Part shown: positions 8,324-17,247 of the stretch, in pieces
Position numbering within the stretch: the first letter of the stretch is position 1
How the letters are laid out: the number at the start of each line of letters is the position of its first letter
Assembly (NCBI RefSeq): GCF_029889905.1
Contig: NZ_JARANZ010000008.1
Location: forward strand, 124,001 to 188,000
Source: Chromohalobacter sp. 11-W
GTDB lineage: Bacteria > Pseudomonadota > Gammaproteobacteria > Pseudomonadales > Halomonadaceae
Direction of reading: 5' to 3'
DNA length: 64,000 bases
Notes under the pieces: generated by a model
Database searches by the model: none
What the model was told of the DNA's origin: nothing
What the model saw: only the letters and a program-made list of their open reading frames with translations
Position numbers and translations under genes: made by a program

Positions 8324-8434
8324 ATGAAGCATATCGAAAAGGGTGACTCCCGAACGCTAGAGCGCGAGACGTGCCATGGGGTCGGCACCGCTGCAGACGA
8401 GATAAACGTGATAATCAACGAGCCCGCGGCGTGA
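8324..8434 (+). CDS. Possible small ORF between benD and benE (36 residues), unrecognised
   Basis: An ATG 6 bases after a TTTGGAG ribosome-binding site opens a 36-codon frame (MKHIEKGDSRTLERE start, ending NEPAA). No family is recognisable. It may be a genuine small protein or the 5' end of a gene lost by deletion, which would fit the erosion seen upstream. The 300-base gap between benD and benE holds nothing else apart from the inverted repeat at 8437-8461. Confidence 0.3.
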   Translation: MKHIEKGDSRTLERETCHGVGTAADEINVIINEPAA

Positions 8435-8436
8435 CG

Positions 8437-8461
8437 TCTAGATGAGCTTTCTCATTCTAGA
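8437..8461. repeat. Inverted repeat after the benD-benE small ORF
   Basis: TCTAGATGAG and CTCATTCTAGA flank a CTTT loop and pair with a one-base bulge. No T-run follows, so it is a weak candidate for a factor-independent terminator. It could be an mRNA processing or stability hairpin between benCD and benE. Confidence 0.4.
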
Positions 8462-8581
8462 GACTCCTAAACTACCCGGCTGATATTTTTCTTGGCCCGC
8501 GTCCGAGAGGGTGGCGCGGTCCCTTTTTGCCTTTGCCGAGCTCCGGGATTTCCCTTTATTCCAAAAACAAGGACCGACGCC

Positions 8582-9787
8582 ATGAGTTTACGCAAAGATT
8601 GGTCGATACCCGCTGTCACTGCTGGCTTCGTGGCGGTGCTGGTATCCTATTCTGGGCCGTTGGCTATCTTCTTTCAGGCCGCCGAGAGCGCTGAAATATC
8701 GAGTGCCATGATGACTTCCTGGGTGTGGGCGATATCGGTCGGTGCCGCTGTCTCCAGCATTGGGCTAAGTCTTTGGCTCAAGGTGCCGGTGGTGACGGCC
8801 TGGTCAGCGCCGGGCACAGCGTTATTGGTGGGCCTATTTCCTGAGCTATCGCTGGGTGAGGCGGTAGGGGCTTACTTGACCTCGGCAATGGTGCTCTTCG
8901 TGATCGGTGTGACCGGATCCTTCGATCGGATCATCCAGCTGATTCCACCGGGTATCGCCAGCGCGATGATGGCCGGCATTTTATTCCAATTTGGTGTAGG
9001 GGTCTTCGAGTCCCTGGCCGCAGTGCCGGCATTGGTCATCGGTATGCTGCTGGCTTACCTAGTATTCAAGCGCCTCACGCCGCGCTATTGCCTGATCGTC
9101 TTACTGTTAGTCGGCGTTGGTTTAGCTATGACGTTGGAAGGCGCGAGCCTCGAAGGCGTGACGTTGGAAGTGGCCTCCCCGCAGTTCATTTACCCCGAGT
9201 GGACGTGGCATAGCACTCTGAGCCTCGCTATTCCGCTGGTATTGGTTAGCCTGACCGGACAGTTCTTGCCGGGCATGGCGATACTGCGTACCTCTGGCTA
9301 CCATACTCCGGCTCGGCCGATTGTCACCGTCGCTAGTCTGACTTCTTTCATCACGGCTTTCTTCGGTGGTATCACCACTGTGATCGCCGCCATCACGGCG
9401 GCAATCTGCACCAGTAAAGATGCCCACGAAGATCCAGACAAGCGCTATGTGGCGGGTGTGGCCAATGGCGTCTTCTATCTGATCGGCGGCACTTTCGCTG
9501 GCACTATCGTATTGTTGTTTACCTCGCTGCCAGGCGAATTCGTAGCTGTACTGGCTGGCTTGGCGCTGATCGGAGCCATTACGAGTAATATTAGTGCCTT
9601 CGCTGCCCAAAAAGATCATTTAGAGGCCTCGGTAATTACCTTTCTTGCAACTGCTTCAGGCGTTAGCTTCTTGGGACTGGGGTCGGCTTTTTGGGGGGTG
9701 ATGATTGGTGCCGTCGCCTATAACATCCTACACCGTCGTTTCGACACTCGAGGCGAATCGCCTCAGGTATCCGATAGCTCGCGTTGA
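8582..9787 (+). CDS. benE: Benzoate/H+ symporter, BenE family
   Basis: Inner-membrane protein of 401 residues with about 11-12 hydrophobic segments, belonging to the BenE family of benzoate transporters. The segments AGFVAVLVSYSGPLAIFFQA near the N-terminus and FFGGITTVIAAITAAICTS in the second half are characteristic. The start at 8582 follows AAGGACC; the longer frame from 8492 lacks a good site. It lies 304 bases after benD in the same direction. It would import benzoate or a related aromatic acid. Confidence 0.85.
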   Translation: MSLRKDWSIPAVTAGFVAVLVSYSGPLAIFFQAAESAEISSAMMTSWVWAISVGAAVSSIGLSLWLKVPVVTAWSAPGTALLVGLFPELSLGEAVGAYLTSAMVLFVIGVTGSFDRIIQLIPPGIASAMMAGILFQFGVGVFESLAAVPALVIGMLLAYLVFKRLTPRYCLIVLLLVGVGLAMTLEGASLEGVTLEVASPQFIYPEWTWHSTLSLAIPLVLVSLTGQFLPGMAILRTSGYHTPARPIVTVASLTSFITAFFGGITTVIAAITAAICTSKDAHEDPDKRYVAGVANGVFYLIGGTFAGTIVLLFTSLPGEFVAVLAGLALIGAITSNISAFAAQKDHLEASVITFLATASGVSFLGLGSAFWGVMIGAVAYNILHRRFDTRGESPQVSDSSR

Positions 9788-9841
9788 AGCTATCCGGCAT
9801 TGTGTCTGGGTGGGAGGCGCTACCAGACGAATGCCGCTAGC

Positions 9842-10750
9842 TCAAGTTTCCGCAAACATCTCATGAATCAGGCGTCGCAACCATTGATTGCCGGCATCTT
9901 GGTGGAAGCGGCGATGCCAAAAAAGGTTGATAGGCACTTCGGGTAGTGCCAACGGATGGGGGATGGCACATAGCCCAAAGCGAGAGGCTGTGGCCTCGGC
10001 CAGCTTGTCGGTGACGGTTACTACCAAGTCAGTATCGTTGATGATGTAGGGAACGGCGACGAAGTGCGGCAGCCTGAGTCGTATCGGGGGGTTGATACCA
10101 CTCCTGGCCAGCAGTTCCTCGATTCTGCCATGCCCTGTGCCCTGTGCCTCGACCACGATATGCTGCGCCTTGGCGAAGTCTTCCTGGGAAAACGTGCCGC
10201 GTGCAAGGTGATGATTCTCACGCATTAGGCAGACATAGTTCTGCACGAATAATCGCTGCTGGTAGAAACCAGCGCCCAGTTGTGGAATCAGTCCCACCGC
10301 GAGGTCGATATGACCTTCCTCCATGTCATGCTTAATGTCATAAAGATCACTGCGTGTGGTTCTCAGTGAGACGTGTGGGGCCACTTCAGCCAGCCGTGAC
10401 ATCAAGCGGGGTAGGAAATAAATTTCGCCGATATCACTCATGGTGATTTGAAAGCGGCGCTGGCTGGTCGCTGGATCAAAGCCATGACTTAGGTTGAGTG
10501 TCTCTTGGAGACTGGACAGCGCTTTGGAAATCGGTTCGTGGATGTGTGTGGCATAAGGTGTTGGCATCAGACCTTGCGAGGTGCGCTCAAATAGTTCATC
10601 ACCGAGCATCTTGCGTAGCCGCTTTAGTGCGTGGCTGACCGCAGGTTGGGTCTGGCCAAGTTGTTCGGCGACCACCTGAGTATTGCGATGTTGGTAAAGT
10701 AGATCGAATACCACGAGCAGGTTGGTATCGACCTCCGATAATTTACGCAT
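9842..10750 (-). CDS. nahR: LysR-type regulator, NahR/NagR-like
   Basis: Transcription factor of 302 residues. The N-terminal winged helix (DTNLLVVFDLLYQHRNTQVV, then TQPAVSHALKRLRKMLGDELF) and the middle segment ITMSDIGEIYFLPRLMSRLA closely resemble NahR, the salicylate-responsive activator of naphthalene/salicylate operons. The C-terminal part (PHFVAVPYIINDTDLVVTV, then INLFWHRRFHQD) matches the same subfamily. It is divergent from the NahG-like hydroxylase at 10988, the usual LysR arrangement, with a 237-base shared promoter region. It probably activates that gene in response to salicylate and represses itself; no operator could be pinned down. Confidence 0.85.
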   Translation of the reverse strand: MRKLSEVDTNLLVVFDLLYQHRNTQVVAEQLGQTQPAVSHALKRLRKMLGDELFERTSQGLMPTPYATHIHEPISKALSSLQETLNLSHGFDPATSQRRFQITMSDIGEIYFLPRLMSRLAEVAPHVSLRTTRSDLYDIKHDMEEGHIDLAVGLIPQLGAGFYQQRLFVQNYVCLMRENHHLARGTFSQEDFAKAQHIVVEAQGTGHGRIEELLARSGINPPIRLRLPHFVAVPYIINDTDLVVTVTDKLAEATASRFGLCAIPHPLALPEVPINLFWHRRFHQDAGNQWLRRLIHEMFAET

Positions 10751-10987
10751 GAAAGGCCTTCTGTGATGACGCTTAGCTGAGAAAAACGACTGTATACGTA
10801 ATAATATTCGCTATCCATCCCGGTTAGACAAAGGTCGTAAAAGGGGTGGGGCGGCTAATACAATATGCTGTTATTTATGGGTATTAGCGTCGTTTATTTG
10901 CCAAATGAAGGCGGTTTCGTTGTGGGGTATGTCGGCGGAAGTCTAGCGTGATGCTACACCATTCTTTTCTTGATAGGAGTAGTGATC

Positions 10988-12298
10988 ATGCAAACACGGA
11001 GCACAACAAAGACCCCTCAGGGAAAGCGCCTCAGCATCGGTATCGTCGGCGGCGGCATCGGAGGTGTGGCCCTAGCCGTGGGCCTCTCTCGCACTCGGGA
11101 CCTAGAAATTAACCTGTTTGAGGCCGCCGAACGCTTTTCTGAGATAGGTGCCGGAGTTTCGTTCGGTCCTAATGCCGTGCGAGCGATTTCCCTACTCGGC
11201 TTAGAGAAAGCCTATCGGCGCATTGCCGATGCCTCGCCGGCTCCCTATGGCGACGTCTGGTTCGAATGGCGACGCTGGCATGATGAGGCCTACCTGACAG
11301 CCTCGTTGGCCCCTGGCTGCGGTCAGTCCTCGGTTCATCGTGCTGATTTTCTCGGGGCTATCGTCTCTCACCTGCCTGAGGGTATTGCCCACTTTGGTAA
11401 GCGTTGTCGGTCAGTGGAGCAGGACGCTGAAGGTGTCAGCGTAAGCTTCGAGGATGGCAGTGACTTCCGCTGCGATATCCTAATCGGCTTCGATGGAATC
11501 AAGTCGGCGGTGCGTGAGCATGTGCTGCCGACTGTTGAATACGGCGCGTTTGATCCTAATTGGAGCGGAACCCAAGCGTATCGCGGCTTGGTGCCTACCG
11601 AGAGGCTTCGTCAGGCCCTCCGGGCGGTGGACGTCGACGAGAAGATGGCTACTGTGCCGCAGATGTATTTGGGACCTGATCGCCACATCCTGACCTTTCC
11701 GGTGAAGCAAGCGACGCTAGTTAATGTGGTCGCCTTCGTCACTGATCGTTCGATGCCCAATCCGCAACTATCGGAAGGCGCTCCCTGGGTCGAGGAGGTT
11801 AGCCAGGAGGAGATGCTTGATGACTTTCCTGGTTGGGGAGTCGCTTCCCGAGCAATTCTCGGTTGTATCGACCAACCAACACGCTGGGCGCTGCATGAGT
11901 TACCTGAGCTTCCTCGTTATGTGCGTGACCGCGTATTGATCACTGGTGACGCTGCCCATGCCATGCTGCCCCATCAAGGCGCTGGGGCTGGTCAGGCTTT
12001 GGAGGACGCCTATGTGCTGACCGAGCTATTGAGCGATCCAGCCTGTGATCGCGTCACCGCTGCTGAGGTATTAGCGGCTTTCGAGGGTGTTCGGCATGCG
12101 CGAACCTGTCGCGCGCAAGCCACCTCTCATGAGGCTGGAAACGTCTATGAGTACTGCGGTACCGGAATCGGCTCCGATGAAGCTCACATCGCCGCCGATC
12201 TCAAGCAACGTTTCGACTGGCTGTGGAACCACGACCCTCAAGACGATGTTGCGGCGGCGCGCCAGTGGTTGGGTGGGGAAATGGCTGTCGAATCATAA
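10988..12298 (+). CDS. nahG: Salicylate 1-hydroxylase-like FAD monooxygenase (NahG family)
   Basis: Class A flavoprotein of 436 residues. NahG converts salicylate to catechol with NADH and O2. The dinucleotide motif is IVGGGIGGVALAVGL near residue 20. The following GAGVSFGPNAVRAI, VWFEWRRW, SSVHRADFLGAIVSHLPEGI and the FAD motif ITGDAAHAMLPHQGAGAGQ run nearly in step with NahG, and the end (RFDWLWNHD) also matches. The ATG at 10988 follows AGGAGT; an upstream TTG at 10970 is less likely. A 3-hydroxybenzoate 6-hydroxylase is an alternative because gentisate genes are near, but the sequence looks clearly closer to NahG. Confidence 0.75.
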   Translation: MQTRSTTKTPQGKRLSIGIVGGGIGGVALAVGLSRTRDLEINLFEAAERFSEIGAGVSFGPNAVRAISLLGLEKAYRRIADASPAPYGDVWFEWRRWHDEAYLTASLAPGCGQSSVHRADFLGAIVSHLPEGIAHFGKRCRSVEQDAEGVSVSFEDGSDFRCDILIGFDGIKSAVREHVLPTVEYGAFDPNWSGTQAYRGLVPTERLRQALRAVDVDEKMATVPQMYLGPDRHILTFPVKQATLVNVVAFVTDRSMPNPQLSEGAPWVEEVSQEEMLDDFPGWGVASRAILGCIDQPTRWALHELPELPRYVRDRVLITGDAAHAMLPHQGAGAGQALEDAYVLTELLSDPACDRVTAAEVLAAFEGVRHARTCRAQATSHEAGNVYEYCGTGIGSDEAHIAADLKQRFDWLWNHDPQDDVAAARQWLGGEMAVES

Positions 12299-12333
12299 AG
12301 GGATCGGGTGGTATGAGGCGTTACTGTCACCGG

Positions 12334-12804
12334 CTATTCAGCAGTTCGGATCGGCACCCGGCTGCGTTCGTTATTGGCGTCGGCCATGCGTTGTAGCAAA
12401 TGGCATAGGGTTTCACGCTCCTCAGTGGAGAGGGGGGCCAGGATTTCCTCTTGGGCGTCGCGGACCGAGGCTTCGGCCTGATGGCGAAGATCACGCCCCG
12501 CTCCCGTCAAGGTGACGAGCATTGAGCGTCGATCCTGAGGGTTGCGCTGACGAGTGACCAGACCGCGCTCCTCAAGTTTTTTGACTACTACGGCGATCGT
12601 ATTGCGATCGAGCGCTGTATAACCACCGAGAGTGATCTGATCCAGTGAACCTTGTTCTTCAAGAGCCGAAAGGGCGACATATTGTAGCTGTGTAAGGTGG
12701 AAAGCCTCGCACTGTCGCAGGAAGATGGCCACGCTGCTTTGATGGCAGCGCCTGAGCAAATTGCCAGGCAAGGTGTTGGCTTCGGCGAGGGGCGAGTCGG
12801 TCAT
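12334..12804 (-). CDS. MarR-family transcriptional regulator
   Basis: Winged-helix repressor of about 156 residues, last gene of the gentisate operon. The DNA-binding part reads LTQLQYVALSALEEQGSLDQ, then LDRNTIAVVVKKLEERGLV and the wing RQRNPQDRRSMLVTLTGAGR, all typical of MarR. I chose the ATG at 12804. A TTG at 12894 overlapping the isomerase stop would add 30 residues. MarR proteins in aromatic operons usually repress and are released by a pathway acid or CoA ester. It is the best local candidate for the repeat-containing sites upstream of dctP and mobA. Confidence 0.8.
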   Translation of the reverse strand: MTDSPLAEANTLPGNLLRRCHQSSVAIFLRQCEAFHLTQLQYVALSALEEQGSLDQITLGGYTALDRNTIAVVVKKLEERGLVTRQRNPQDRRSMLVTLTGAGRDLRHQAEASVRDAQEEILAPLSTEERETLCHLLQRMADANNERSRVPIRTAE

Positions 12805-12890
12805 GGTGTCGAGAGCGTCCGGTGAAAATCGGTGGAAGGCCGCAGTATCGCGGGCCACGGCCTGAATGCTATGGGGATCGTCGCTTGACC

Positions 12891-13538
12891 TCAACCTGCA
12901 TGTGGATGGCTCTCGGGTAGAGCGTCGACGAACGCTGGTAGCTCAAGGCAGTTGGTGTTGATAGTCGCAAGCGTCGGATAGGGTGTCATATCGACTTCGA
13001 AGCGTCGGTTGTTGGCCATCTGAGCGAACAAGCAGATATCGGCTAGGCCGGGCGAGTCACCGTAGCAGAACTGGCCACGGCGCGGGTCGTCAGCCAGTTG
13101 GCGCTCGAGCGCGGTGAAACTTTCAGCAACCCAATGGCGGAACCACGTGGTGACGCCTGCCTCGATTACGTCCAATTCCTGCCCCAGGTATTGCAGCACT
13201 CGGAGATTGTTGAGTGGATGGATATCGCTGGCGATGGAATGTACCAGTCCACGCACCCAGGCACGATCTAACGGATCGCTGGGTAGCAGCAATGGCTTAG
13301 GATACACCTCGTCGAGATATTCGATGATCGCCAGCGACTGTGCCACCACCGTGCTGTCTTCAAGCTGCAGTGCTGGAACTAGTCCCTGTGGATTAAGCGA
13401 GAGGTAGGTGGGGGAGCGGTGCTCCCCTTGGCGTAAGGTGTAGGAGACATGCGTATACGTCAGCCCCTTGAGTTGAAGGGCGGCGCGTACACGCACTGAC
13501 GCCGAGCTACGGAAAAAATTGTGCAGGACGAGACTCAT
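12891..13538 (-). CDS. nagL: Maleylpyruvate isomerase, glutathione-dependent (zeta-class GST)
   Basis: Cytoplasmic enzyme of 215 residues that isomerises maleylpyruvate to fumarylpyruvate in the gentisate pathway using glutathione. The N-terminal thioredoxin-like domain carries FFRSSASVRVRAAL, the SSxxxRVR motif of the zeta class. LNPQGLVPAL and the glutathione-contacting VVAQSLAIIEYLDE follow. The C-terminal helical domain contains GDSPGLADICLFAQ. It overlaps nagK by four bases (ATGA). Order and direction (dioxygenase, hydrolase, isomerase) give a complete gentisate-to-fumarate-plus-pyruvate set. Confidence 0.85.
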   Translation of the reverse strand: MSLVLHNFFRSSASVRVRAALQLKGLTYTHVSYTLRQGEHRSPTYLSLNPQGLVPALQLEDSTVVAQSLAIIEYLDEVYPKPLLLPSDPLDRAWVRGLVHSIASDIHPLNNLRVLQYLGQELDVIEAGVTTWFRHWVAESFTALERQLADDPRRGQFCYGDSPGLADICLFAQMANNRRFEVDMTPYPTLATINTNCLELPAFVDALPESHPHAG

Positions 13539-14242
13539 AGTCCCTCCCGTGGTGTGACGATGGTGATCGAGTGATCACCGACGCCGTCAATGCCACCGGT
13601 CACCTTGTCGCCGACCTGGAGCGGGCCGACGCCGGCGGGAGTGCCGGTATAAATCAGGTCGCCAGGGCGGATGCGCATAGTGTGGGAGAGGAGCGAAACG
13701 ATTTCCTGCACGTCCCATATCAGGTCGGCAATATCTTGGTCCTGCTTGATCTCATCATTGACGGCGAGCCAGATACGGCCCTCGGTGGGATGACCGATAT
13801 CACGGGCCTTGCGCAAGGGGGAAATCACTGCGGACTCATCGAAGGCCTTGCCCCAATCCCAGGGCCGGCCCTTTTCACGTGCTTCGAGCTGCAGGTCGCG
13901 GCGGGTCAAATCATTACCGGCGGCGTAACCATAGATGTAATCGTTGGCCTCCTCGACCGGGACCTGGAAGCCGGCCTTGCCGATCGCTACCACCAGCTCC
14001 ATTTCGTAATGAAAATTTTGGGTCTCCGGTGGGTAGGGGACATCGCTGCCGTCAGGCACGATAGCGTCGGCGGGCTTGGTGAAGAAGAAGGGAAATTCGC
14101 GATTCGGGTCGCGCCCCATCTCTCGGGCATGCGCCTCATAGTTGCGGCCGACGCAGAAAATGCGGCGCACCGGAAAGCGCTTGTTGTCACCCTCAATGGC
14201 GACACTGCTGACGGACTGCGGGTCGAAGACGTAATCGGTCAT
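13535..14242 (-). CDS. nagK: Fumarylpyruvate hydrolase (FAH family)
   Basis: Enzyme of 235 residues that cleaves fumarylpyruvate to fumarate and pyruvate. It carries the FAH-family opening IFCVGRNYEAHAREM, FFFTKPADAI, the metal-binding glutamates in NFHYEMELVVAIGK, YAAGNDLTRRDLQ, and the C-terminal IRPGDLIYTGTPAGVGPL. The ATG at 14242 gives the family's normal length. The frame stays open to 14401, overlapping the dioxygenase gene, so the longer version is unlikely. It overlaps the isomerase start. Confidence 0.9.
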   Translation of the reverse strand: MTDYVFDPQSVSSVAIEGDNKRFPVRRIFCVGRNYEAHAREMGRDPNREFPFFFTKPADAIVPDGSDVPYPPETQNFHYEMELVVAIGKAGFQVPVEEANDYIYGYAAGNDLTRRDLQLEAREKGRPWDWGKAFDESAVISPLRKARDIGHPTEGRIWLAVNDEIKQDQDIADLIWDVQEIVSLLSHTMRIRPGDLIYTGTPAGVGPLQVGDKVTGGIDGVGDHSITIVTPREGL

Positions 14243-14289
14243 GGTATATCGCTCTTGGTATGGAGTGAAAAAGGTTGAGTGACAAAGAG

Positions 14290-15339
14290 TCAGTCGGCAC
14301 TGCGCTGCTCGCGCCAGATGCCCAGCTTTTGCTGAGTTACCCGGTCGGAGAAACTGAATAAAACAGCATCTTCGTGGGCCTGATGGACTACCGGGCACCA
14401 ACTGGGTATCACGACAATGTCCTTGGGTTTCCAGTGGTAAGTAGTGTCGCCAATGGTGGTCGTACCACTACCCTCAACGACGGTGAACACCGTGGCATCG
14501 GTCGAACGATAGCTAGCGGTCTTGAAGCCTTTGGGCAGCAGTTGCACGAAGGGAGAAATGGTGGGCATCGCTGAGCCACCGTCGAGTGGATTGATGTAGC
14601 GCATCTTGAGACCGTGACATGGGTCCCACTCATCATGACGTTGCATGACCTCGAGAGCTTCGCGGGTTCGCGTATAGGGATAGTTGAAAAGAGGAGAACT
14701 TAGCCCCGTGCGCTCGAAGTCGACGGGTAGCAAGTTGGCGCCATAGCGGGCCTGTGAATCTCCGTTGGGCTTGGTGAGTGCCTGCGTATCTTCGCCCAAT
14801 CCTTCGGCAAAAGAAGCATCGAAGAACGACAGCATCGGAATGTCGAGGCCATCCATCCAAATCATCGGGTCGTTCGACTCATTCCCGTGATCATGCCAAG
14901 CATTAGGCGGTGTGATCACGAAGTCACCCACTTCCATATACGTTCGCTCGCCGTCGACGGCGGTGCAGGCCCCGCTACCCTCCATCACGAAGCGCAACGC
15001 TGATTGGCTGTGACGATGGGCGGGTGCCACTTCGCCAGGCAGAACCAGCTGCAGTCCCGCATAGAGCGACGTGGTGATACGACTCTGGCCGCGCATTCCG
15101 GGATTCTCTAGGATCAGTACTCGCCGTTCGGCCTCCTTGGCAGTGATCAGATTGCCGGCCTCCATCAGCAGCTCGCGGGCTGGGTCGAACTCCCAGCGAT
15201 GCGGTTGGCATTCGCTCTTCGGTGTGGGCGTAATGAGATTGTTAAGTACGGTCCAAAGTGCGCTGAAGTTTTTATCGTTAAGCTTGGTATAAAACGCATC
15301 GCGCTCCGGTGATCTTTTTGGAGCTTCGGTGAGTGACAT
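14290..15339 (-). CDS. nagI: Gentisate 1,2-dioxygenase
   Basis: Bicupin ring-cleaving enzyme of 349 residues; Fe(II)-dependent conversion of gentisate to maleylpyruvate. The first cupin carries the metal ligands in APAHRHSQSALRFVMEG and NAWHDHGNE; the second, less conserved cupin includes VVEGSGTTTIGD and WCPVVHQAHEDAVLF. A strong AAGGAGG site lies just before the ATG. It is 79 bases downstream of dctM on the same strand, so uptake and cleavage genes may share a transcript. No enzyme that clearly forms gentisate is in this window. Confidence 0.9.
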   Translation of the reverse strand: MSLTEAPKRSPERDAFYTKLNDKNFSALWTVLNNLITPTPKSECQPHRWEFDPARELLMEAGNLITAKEAERRVLILENPGMRGQSRITTSLYAGLQLVLPGEVAPAHRHSQSALRFVMEGSGACTAVDGERTYMEVGDFVITPPNAWHDHGNESNDPMIWMDGLDIPMLSFFDASFAEGLGEDTQALTKPNGDSQARYGANLLPVDFERTGLSSPLFNYPYTRTREALEVMQRHDEWDPCHGLKMRYINPLDGGSAMPTISPFVQLLPKGFKTASYRSTDATVFTVVEGSGTTTIGDTTYHWKPKDIVVIPSWCPVVHQAHEDAVLFSFSDRVTQQKLGIWREQRSAD

Positions 15340-15418
15340 GACACACCTCCTTGCGGATTAGGGGTATCGCACCTGTTCTCGTCTTTTCGAGAGCTTTTTG
15401 CGGTCCATGCCAGTGACG

Positions 15419-16678
15419 CTATAGAAAGGCTGTGACCAGTGCGGGATAAAAGATCGTCAGCAGAATCACCAAGCTGGCGGCGAGGATGAACGGCAAAATC
15501 CAAAATGTGATCCGCGCCAGGCTGACATTGCTTATTGCTGAGGCCATGAACAGGCCGGCACCGACGGGGGGCGTCAGCAGTCCCAAGGTCAGAGTCATGC
15601 AGGTCACCACACCGAAGGCGACTGGATCGATGCCATAGCCCTGCTGAGCGACCGGTAGCAGGATCGGCACCAGAATGATCAGTGCGGCGATGCCGTCGAG
15701 GACCATTCCGACCACGATCAGCAAGGCGAAGACCATGAGCATGAAGAGCAGCGGGCTCTGGGTGGTGGTCTGCATCATCCCCGCGACCTGCTGCGGGATT
15801 TGGTTGAATACCAGTACCCAACCAAAAGCCTTGGCCGCAGCAATCAGGAACAGCACGATGGCGGTGTTGCGGGCTGTGCGTTGCAGCAGGGCGGGCAGGC
15901 TGGCGAGCTTGAGCTCACGAAACACCAAGCCACCGAGAAGCACCGCGAGCAGCGTCGCTACTGCGGCCGACTCGGTGGGCGTGACGATGCCGAAAGCAAT
16001 GCCGCCGACGATCACCAGCGGAATCGACAAGGTCAGTAGCGCGCCGCGTGTGGCCTGCCACTTGTCGATGTGTGTCGGTCTTGGAGCGTTCGCCGATTTG
16101 GCGCGGTGGGCAAAGAGTGCGATTAGGCCACTGATGATCACGAACAGCGCTAATCCTGGCAGGATGCCGCCTAGAAACATCGATCCGATGGATACCTGTC
16201 CGATCACCCCGTAGATGATGAAGATCATCGACGGTGGAATGATCGGTCCGAGTAGACCGGAACCGGCGGTCAGCGCGGCGGCAAAGCCCTTGTCGTAGCC
16301 GTCCTTTTCCAGCTCGGGGGTCATTACGCGGCTCATGATCGCAATCTGGGCGGTGGCCGAGCCCATAATCGAAGCGAGCATCAGGTTCGAGGTCAGCGAC
16401 ACATAAGCAATGCTGTGCGGTAACCATGAGAACCAGGCACGCGCTGCGAGGATGATGCGCCGGGTTATTCCACCCTCGTTCATGATCTCACCAAGCAGGA
16501 TGAACAGCGGAATCGCCAGCAGATCGAAGACCTCCAGCGAGCCAAATAGCACCTGTGGCAGCGTCTCGAGGGCACGGAAGTTACCGTCGAGCAGGATGAA
16601 CGCAAAGGTGGTTGCCAGCAAAACGAAGGCGATTGGCATGCCCATGAGCATGAGCAGGATGAATATGCCGAGCGTCAT
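15419..16678 (-). CDS. dctM: TRAP transporter large permease (DctM)
   Basis: Inner-membrane protein of 419 residues with about 12 hydrophobic segments, the ion-coupled translocating subunit of a tripartite ATP-independent transporter. Typical stretches are MGMPIAFVLLATT, SGLLGPIIPPSMIFIIYGV and LLTPPVGAGLFMASAI. Its ribosome-binding site (AGGAGG) lies within the end of dctQ. The position in front of the gentisate dioxygenase suggests an aromatic acid substrate such as a hydroxybenzoate, as in other TRAP systems beside aromatic genes. Confidence 0.9.
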   Translation of the reverse strand: MTLGIFILLMLMGMPIAFVLLATTFAFILLDGNFRALETLPQVLFGSLEVFDLLAIPLFILLGEIMNEGGITRRIILAARAWFSWLPHSIAYVSLTSNLMLASIMGSATAQIAIMSRVMTPELEKDGYDKGFAAALTAGSGLLGPIIPPSMIFIIYGVIGQVSIGSMFLGGILPGLALFVIISGLIALFAHRAKSANAPRPTHIDKWQATRGALLTLSIPLVIVGGIAFGIVTPTESAAVATLLAVLLGGLVFRELKLASLPALLQRTARNTAIVLFLIAAAKAFGWVLVFNQIPQQVAGMMQTTTQSPLLFMLMVFALLIVVGMVLDGIAALIILVPILLPVAQQGYGIDPVAFGVVTCMTLTLGLLTPPVGAGLFMASAISNVSLARITFWILPFILAASLVILLTIFYPALVTAFL

Positions 16679-16681
16679 AGG

Positions 16682-17200
16682 TCAGTCCTCCTGCACGCCG
16701 AGGGGAAAGGCATGGCATGAGCGGTCGGTGAGGCGGGCGGTTATGTGCAGCAGGGACGTAGCCGAGAACAGAGGGATAATCAGATAAAAGATCCATTTGT
16801 CCCAACCCAATGTGATTGCCATATCGAAGGCCACGGCCGGGGATGTGACCCAGTCAAGCGAGTACTTGAGCAGCACCGCCAAGATGGCCAGACAGATCAA
16901 TTCGCTGATCCAGTAGCAGGCCGCGCGTAGCGGGTCTGGCATTACTCCCGTGAGCATGGTAAGCCGCACATGGCTGTCATGGTGGATGCCGATCGAGATG
17001 GCCATAAAAGCCATCCAGATCAAGATGTAAACGCCTAACTCCTCGGCGAAGAACAATGGGCTGTTGAAGGCGTAACGAAGGATCACGTTGATAATCAGCA
17101 GTATGCCGAAAGTGACGATCAGTGCGCTGCAAACCCATTGCTCTACGTGAACGACGGCACGGCTGGCACGGGTGAGGAGGGTTCCATGGGAAGTTGTCAT
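16682..17200 (-). CDS. dctQ: TRAP transporter small permease (DctQ)
   Basis: Inner-membrane protein of 172 residues with four hydrophobic segments. It bridges the receptor and the large permease. The second segment region FFAEELGVYILIWMAFMA with the conserved E-E pair and the following GIHHDSHVRLTML are standard for DctQ. It is 47 bases after dctP and 3 bases before dctM, all in one operon. Confidence 0.85.
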   Translation of the reverse strand: MTTSHGTLLTRASRAVVHVEQWVCSALIVTFGILLIINVILRYAFNSPLFFAEELGVYILIWMAFMAISIGIHHDSHVRLTMLTGVMPDPLRAACYWISELICLAILAVLLKYSLDWVTSPAVAFDMAITLGWDKWIFYLIIPLFSATSLLHITARLTDRSCHAFPLGVQED

Positions 17201-17247
17201 GGTGTCACCTGCATCGCGGTAATGGATAAGCGGCCACCGTGGCTCGT

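Noticed and set aside
10751-10987. NahR binding site in the nahR-nahG gap
   Set aside because: A TATTCGCTAT stretch is near the expected place, but it does not match the known NahR site well enough to claim.
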